Below, piece after piece: positions 60,127 to 64,000 of a stretch of 64,000 nucleotides of DNA; the first letter of the stretch is position 1, and each line of letters begins with the position of its first letter. This stretch comes from Myxocyprinus asiaticus (taxonomy: Eukaryota; Chordata; Actinopteri; Cypriniformes; Catostomidae). Below the pieces are notes generated by a model that had not been told where the DNA came from, made no database searches, and saw only the letters and a list, made by a program, of their open reading frames with translations. The DNA is taken from the NCBI RefSeq assembly GCF_019703515.2, contig NC_059347.1, positions 25,443,001-25,507,000 of the forward strand, given 5' to 3'. A program made the position numbers and the translations under genes.

Positions 60127-60823
60127 TTCTTTGTTTAGTAGCAGCAGCTTTGGCTCCTCTCCAAGGTACTCCATAAGGCCCTGGAGGAGTTTTAAAGGGT
60201 CTGTAGTCACTCCTGTGATTCCCTTGCTCACAAGAAACTCTGTGATGGTCTTACCCTTCTCCTCAATTTGGTTCAGCAATTTGGTTTGGACAGGAAATCC
60301 CATCAGTTCCTCTGTGTGATCGAGCAGATGGATGGCTTCAAAGAGGTAAGGCCATTCTTCCATGACATTCATTACATTGTCTTCGTTATTCAGAGTGATG
60401 CACTGGGCATAGTATGTTTCAGAAATTAATCTTTTAATGTCACTCTTAGGTAGAAGGTTTCCTTTAGAGGCATCTTGCAGCATTTTTTTTCCCTCATGGT
60501 TGCCAAAGTCATTCAGTGACGGTTGCCACTGACTACAACCATAATGGTCAGATAATCTGCATTTTTTTCTTTGGCCTCCCTGTATGGGATGTGCAAAAAG
60601 CATTTTGTCGTCTGACGTTCTCGACTCGTTTCTCCATTTGCATAACGATGGAGGCAAAACCTTGACCCATTACATTTGTGCCACATTTATCCAAGAAGGA
60701 ATCAGGGTGTCTCTCAACCAGTTGTTGTGCAACATGCTTCAACTTGCTTCTGCCTGATCTGGTGTCAGTAGCCATCAAGTCTTCCATGACGATACAACCA
60801 GCACATGACACAACCAAGGTGCT
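60127..60823 (-). pseudogene. large exon of the SAM-like gene
   Basis: Acceptor ttagtatctcag|AGC at 60823, donor GAA|GTAAGC at 60127/60126. First frame: KLKHVAQQLVERHPDSFLDKC and GFASIVMQMEKRVENVRR. After a one-base shift near 60590: DHYGCSQWQPSL, NVMEEWPYLFEAIHLLDHTEELMGF, and a Leu-rich end LLQGLMEYLGEEPKLLLLNKE. This order is that of the SAMD3-like proteins common in fish genomes. Role unknown; likely a transposon-borne or transposon-derived gene. Confidence 0.7.
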
Positions 60824-60994
60824 CTGAGATACTAAGGGGGAAAAAACAATAAAAAAGTGAACAATAGCAAACAAAATATCACTTGTGAGGCAAAGAGACC
60901 TCAACATTTCCAGAGAGAGAAATGAGTGTACTGTTCAATATCCATACTAATAAAAATGTAGGTCTTTTTTCCTGTCATGCCAATAAAGTAAATT

Positions 60995-61000
<6 letters not shown>

Positions 61001-61060
<60 letters not shown>
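61001..61060. repeat. (GA)n microsatellite in an intron
   Basis: About thirty GA units, directly beyond the donor of the SAM-like exon. Confidence 0.97.
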
Positions 61061-61063
<3 letters not shown>

Positions 61064-61068
61064 ATTAC

Positions 61069-61262
61069 CTGAGCAGAATGCATTGATCAGCTGTCTGGAC
61101 TGTATTGATGACAAAATCCCATCCAAGTCTGCTGCTGTTAAAAAATGTGCAGTCATCAACATTTGTGACTCCAAGGTCTGTCAACTTTGCGATAACAGTA
61201 TCCAGTTGATCTTCTTCCAGTGAAGGCAGTGTGCTTCTGATCTTCTCACTTACATGCTCCAT
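61069..61262 (-). pseudogene. first exon of the SAM-like gene
   Basis: ATG at 61262: MEHVSEKIRSTLPSLEEDQL, then KLTDLGVTNVDDCTFL, and after a one-base shift LDGILSSIQSRQLINAF, a helical pattern like a SAM-type domain, ending at donor TCAG|GTAATG (61068). The start overlaps the end of the upstream frame by 17 bp. The ATG is followed by CATGTAAGTGAG, itself a perfect splice donor, so the true start is not certain. Confidence 0.6.
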
Positions 61263-62810
61263 GATGGACTGTGTTTAAGAGTAGCCAGCAGTCTGCACCT
61301 CCGTGGTAGTGTCTAAGTGGGATGTAGTCAAGAAGCTCATAAAGTCTTTTGCAAATAAAAGTACAACCCTCACTCTCTACTTCAAAAATACCAAGATCTG
61401 GATCAAGGCTTGCTCTTTTCTGTCTAAGAACAAGATGCACAGTCTTTTGTTGTTTCAATACAATGCATGCAATCAGCCCAATAATCAGCTCTCCAACTTC
61501 ACAGCTCAAAATGACAAGCATGTCATTTGCATAGCCTGTGCCTCATACAGTAATTCGGTCTGTCACTACTGCATTTGATGCCGAGACATCAAACGCTTTC
61601 AATACGCCCTTAAACTGACTATCATACAACTCTGGGTAAAACCTTGTAGAGTCAGATATAATCAACTCAGGGGAGAACACATTGCCTCTGCTTTGGTAGG
61701 CCTGGAGCAACTGATGCCTCTCTGAAAGAGATTTTATGATGTTTTGAAAGAGATTTTTGTGATCTTACTTGCCCGAATTCACCTCTTAAAATAGCTGTGC
61801 TTGCTGTCAAATCTCATCGTCCATGTGAAAATGAATGGTCCAAACTGTAATGTGAGATTTGCATAATGTAAAAGGTAATGATGTTTGGGTCTAAGCTTTT
61901 TATGTGGGAAGAGGAGATGCCTTGTTTCTACGTATTCCTCAATGAGGACTTTCATGTAGGCAACCTGTGATTCTGACAGTGCGGGAGCACACACAAGCTC
62001 AACCACCTGCCTAAGTAGCAGTATGAGTTGCCAAACTTCATCCTTAGGATCTCTGACCCAGTCATGTAACAGTACTGGCAAGAATCAAAGTAGCCACCAG
62101 TTTTGGACAGCATTCCCCCCAAGTTTTGTCCCATTGGTAGGTAGAACATTAGCCTTGTTCTGACTCTCTCCCGTAAAAGTCACAATTCTGCTGTTAAGGA
62201 CATCATAACAGAACCACTTCCTTGTTTTTACAAGGAACTGCAAGAATATCGCCAAATCATAGTCAACTAACCCCTCAAATAAATCATGGGCAAGGCAGGG
62301 TGGGAGTCCTGGTGCACAAACATGAAAATGTGTGAATTTGTTCAAAACACTGTTTGACTTGATTCCTTTGTGCATTTGCATATCTGGGTTATTTTCCAAC
62401 TCCAGCAATTATTTATTGTAATTTGCTGGTGTTCTCTCAGTGGCTGTAGAAAGAGGATTTCTTTGAAGATCATCTTTTCTAATATGACAGTACCTGCAAA
62501 TATTTTCTGCACAGCTGAAATTTTCAGTAAATCCTCCACGATAGTGGGACCCAAGATTGTCTCCAATGACACAGGCAATACTACCCCTGAAGGTTTTCCC
62601 TTCAACACAAATGCCAACACAAAGGTCCAAACAGCTTACAGTCCTTCTCCAAACAAGGTAGTACAAGCTGTATTGAGTCAACAGTGGATCGGTTGTGTAC
62701 ATAGACATTACCTAAAGTGTAGTACACAGCAAGAACTTTGTGTTTTTGCCTGGCGGACCCCAGAGGGTTTGCAACTTCAAAAGCATCTTGAAAAACATGA
62801 TCTGTAGAGC
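61246..62810 (-). pseudogene. transposase-like core of the zinc-finger locus
   Basis: Blocks in order: DAFEVANPLGSARQKHKVLAVYYTL (62790-62720), HNRSTVDSIQLVLPC, ACVIGDNLGSHYRGGFTENFS and ICRYC (62580-62490), LPPCLAHDLFEGLVDYDLAIFLQFL (62310-62230), ILLLRQVVELVCAP, PKHHYLLHYANL and FTWTMRFDSKHSYFKR (61900-61780), then YELYDSQF and GIFEVESEGCTF up to a TGA at 61246-61248. The His-Asp-x3-Glu-Gly box and the GDNLGSH box recall Tnp2-type transposases. Frameshifts near 62760, 62410, 62083 and 61770 and a stop near 61545 make it inactive. Confidence 0.68.
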
Positions 62811-63961
62811 ATGCGGATCAGATGCAAACAATTCATTGGATTTGGAGACACACCCATCTCCAATATCAAATAACATGCTCTTGTCAGCATGAATAGGATT
62901 TAGAATTTGATGCTGTACACCTTAGTTTCTCAAGATAGCATTTAAGCTTTCTAAAATGGGAACATAATGAAAGTGTCTTGTCTTGCCTTTATCATCGTGG
63001 CCTAAAGTTATTTGTACTGGTTCTACAAAGCTGAAGTTTTTCCTATAATACTGAAGTCTTTTGTGGTGTGTGGTTAAGGTGCCACTACTTGCATGCAGTG
63101 TGCCCTGGATAGGGCTTTGCTCATATACATGTTTCCCTAGATTGAGTAAAGCCTCATCAGGCACACCATATTTCTGGAGACTTCTTGAAAACAAACCCAT
63201 AGTAAACTCATGCTGTATGTCCTGTAGTACTCTCATTTTACTTGCAATCGCTGAGAATGTAGATGCAGGGACAAGATACTTTGCTTGTAAGCCAAGAAAA
63301 AAAGAGCCATGTTTTCAGTGTATTTATCTTGGGCTGGCTCTAGGTCAGAGTCTACATCTTGCTGCACTGTTTGGACATCACTATCAGTGTCTGACCCATT
63401 ATCAGAATCAGCAGGTGCATATTCTGTTGTCACACTAATATGACTTTGAGCAATATTTGTAACATCACACTGCTTGTGATATCTTGATAAATGAGATGTA
63501 AAAGAGGATATGACTTTGAAAGTCTTTGCACATCCAATATAAGGACATGCCACTTCAAGACCCTCTTGCAAATGACACTTAAGGTGAGCTACAAGACCTT
63601 TTATTTTTCCACACTCTTTGTCACAAAACTCCCAAGAACACTTCAACTGCACAGATATGTTACGATTAAAAGACCACTTCCTATCCTCATGGTGAATTCT
63701 GGACAAGTGCACATTAAAAGAATTGTAAGAGGAAAATCTTCTTCCACAGTCTGGAAACCCACAAGGAAAAATTGCCCAGCTAATGTTTCTATGGGTCCTG
63801 CAATGCTTTACATAGTCAGAAACTGAGGGACTTATAAACTCACAGATACCACAATGAAATATCATAGTAAGAGCAAGCAAGCACAAAACAGAAAGATAAA
63901 TTATATCTGATATGTAAAGGCAGACTGGATGGCTTCTGTGTGTGTCATCTGTGGCATCCAA
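62811..63961 (-). pseudogene. C2H2 zinc-finger N-terminal part of the same locus
   Basis: The 242-codon frame from 63961 has about four finger-like units: CGICEFISPSVSDYVKHCRTH, CGFPDCGRRFSSYNSFNVHLSRIH, CSWEFCDKECGKIKGLVAHLKCH and CPYIGCAKTFKVISSFTSHLSRYH. An acidic stretch follows. At 63233-63237 a one-base shift leads to LQDIQHEFTMGLFSRSLQKYGVP and, after TAA near 62925, to HQILNPIHADKSMLF and ELFASDPHALQ near 62830. It would bind nucleic acid. The upstream end is cut by, or close to, the window edge. Confidence 0.72.
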
Positions 63962-64000
63962 AAGTTGGTACTGGTATGGTTAATATGAAAACGACAAGTA

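Noticed and set aside
63491..63826. Plus-strand ORF over the zinc fingers
   Set aside because: Shadow of the minus-strand C2H2 frame.

Overview
The window looks like teleost, probably cyprinid, nuclear DNA made almost entirely of transposable elements. The evidence is Sleeping-Beauty-type and other Tc1 elements, DIRS tyrosine-recombinase retrotransposons, L2 LINEs ending in TTTGA repeats, fish L1, a tRNA-derived SINE with an AATA tail, TTAA-flanked MITEs, hAT MITEs with perfect 8-bp target duplications and abundant TA, CA, GA and TTA microsatellites. The organism call rests on recognising these families, not on a search. I found no intact host gene; the only host-like candidates are two low-confidence exons.

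Layout. 1-7.1 kb: an AT-rich short tandem repeat, split by a MITE (2267-5170) that is itself split by a 2.1-kb LTR-like element (2370-4452), and split again by a near-complete Tc1 element (5307-6874). 7.1-10.7 kb: a 5'-truncated DIRS element on the minus strand. 11-15.3 kb: Tc1 and MITE fragments, a SINE with a target duplication, and a foldback repeat. 15.3-20.95 kb: a full-length but broken DIRS element on the plus strand (gag, RT-RNase H, tyrosine recombinase, inverted ends). 21.7-24.4 kb: a ~79-bp minisatellite. 24.4-26.5 kb: an L1 3' fragment. 26.9-28.4 kb: a hAT-type element. 28.6-34.0 kb: a relict two-gene, Tnp2/CACTA-like transposon, itself hit by a solo LTR and by an L2 LINE. 34.6-37.7 kb: Tc1 and MITE fragments.

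39.6-46.9 kb: a hAT MITE stretched over 7 kb by an L2 copy, a THAP-bearing Kolobok-like element containing a solo LTR, and arm A of a 1.7-kb inverted repeat. 47.5-57.5 kb: a second Tc1 family member split by another copy of the 2.1-kb LTR-like element, then arm B of the inverted repeat split by a 5.2-kb L1. 57.5-58.4 kb: a 258-bp tandem duplication and another solo LTR. 59.5-64.0 kb (minus): a long decayed locus encoding C2H2 zinc fingers, a transposase-like core and a SAM-like multi-exon part.

The elements do not work together as a pathway. They form a stratigraphy in which the order of insertion can be read from restored flanks and target-site duplications. The most interesting items are the zinc-finger/transposase/SAM locus, the Tnp2-like two-gene relict, the THAP-carrying TTAA element with ~400-bp inverted ends, and a minisatellite in which nearly every unit carries STAT-type TTCNNNGAA palindromes. 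Boundaries marked by target duplications are exact; others are estimates by eye.
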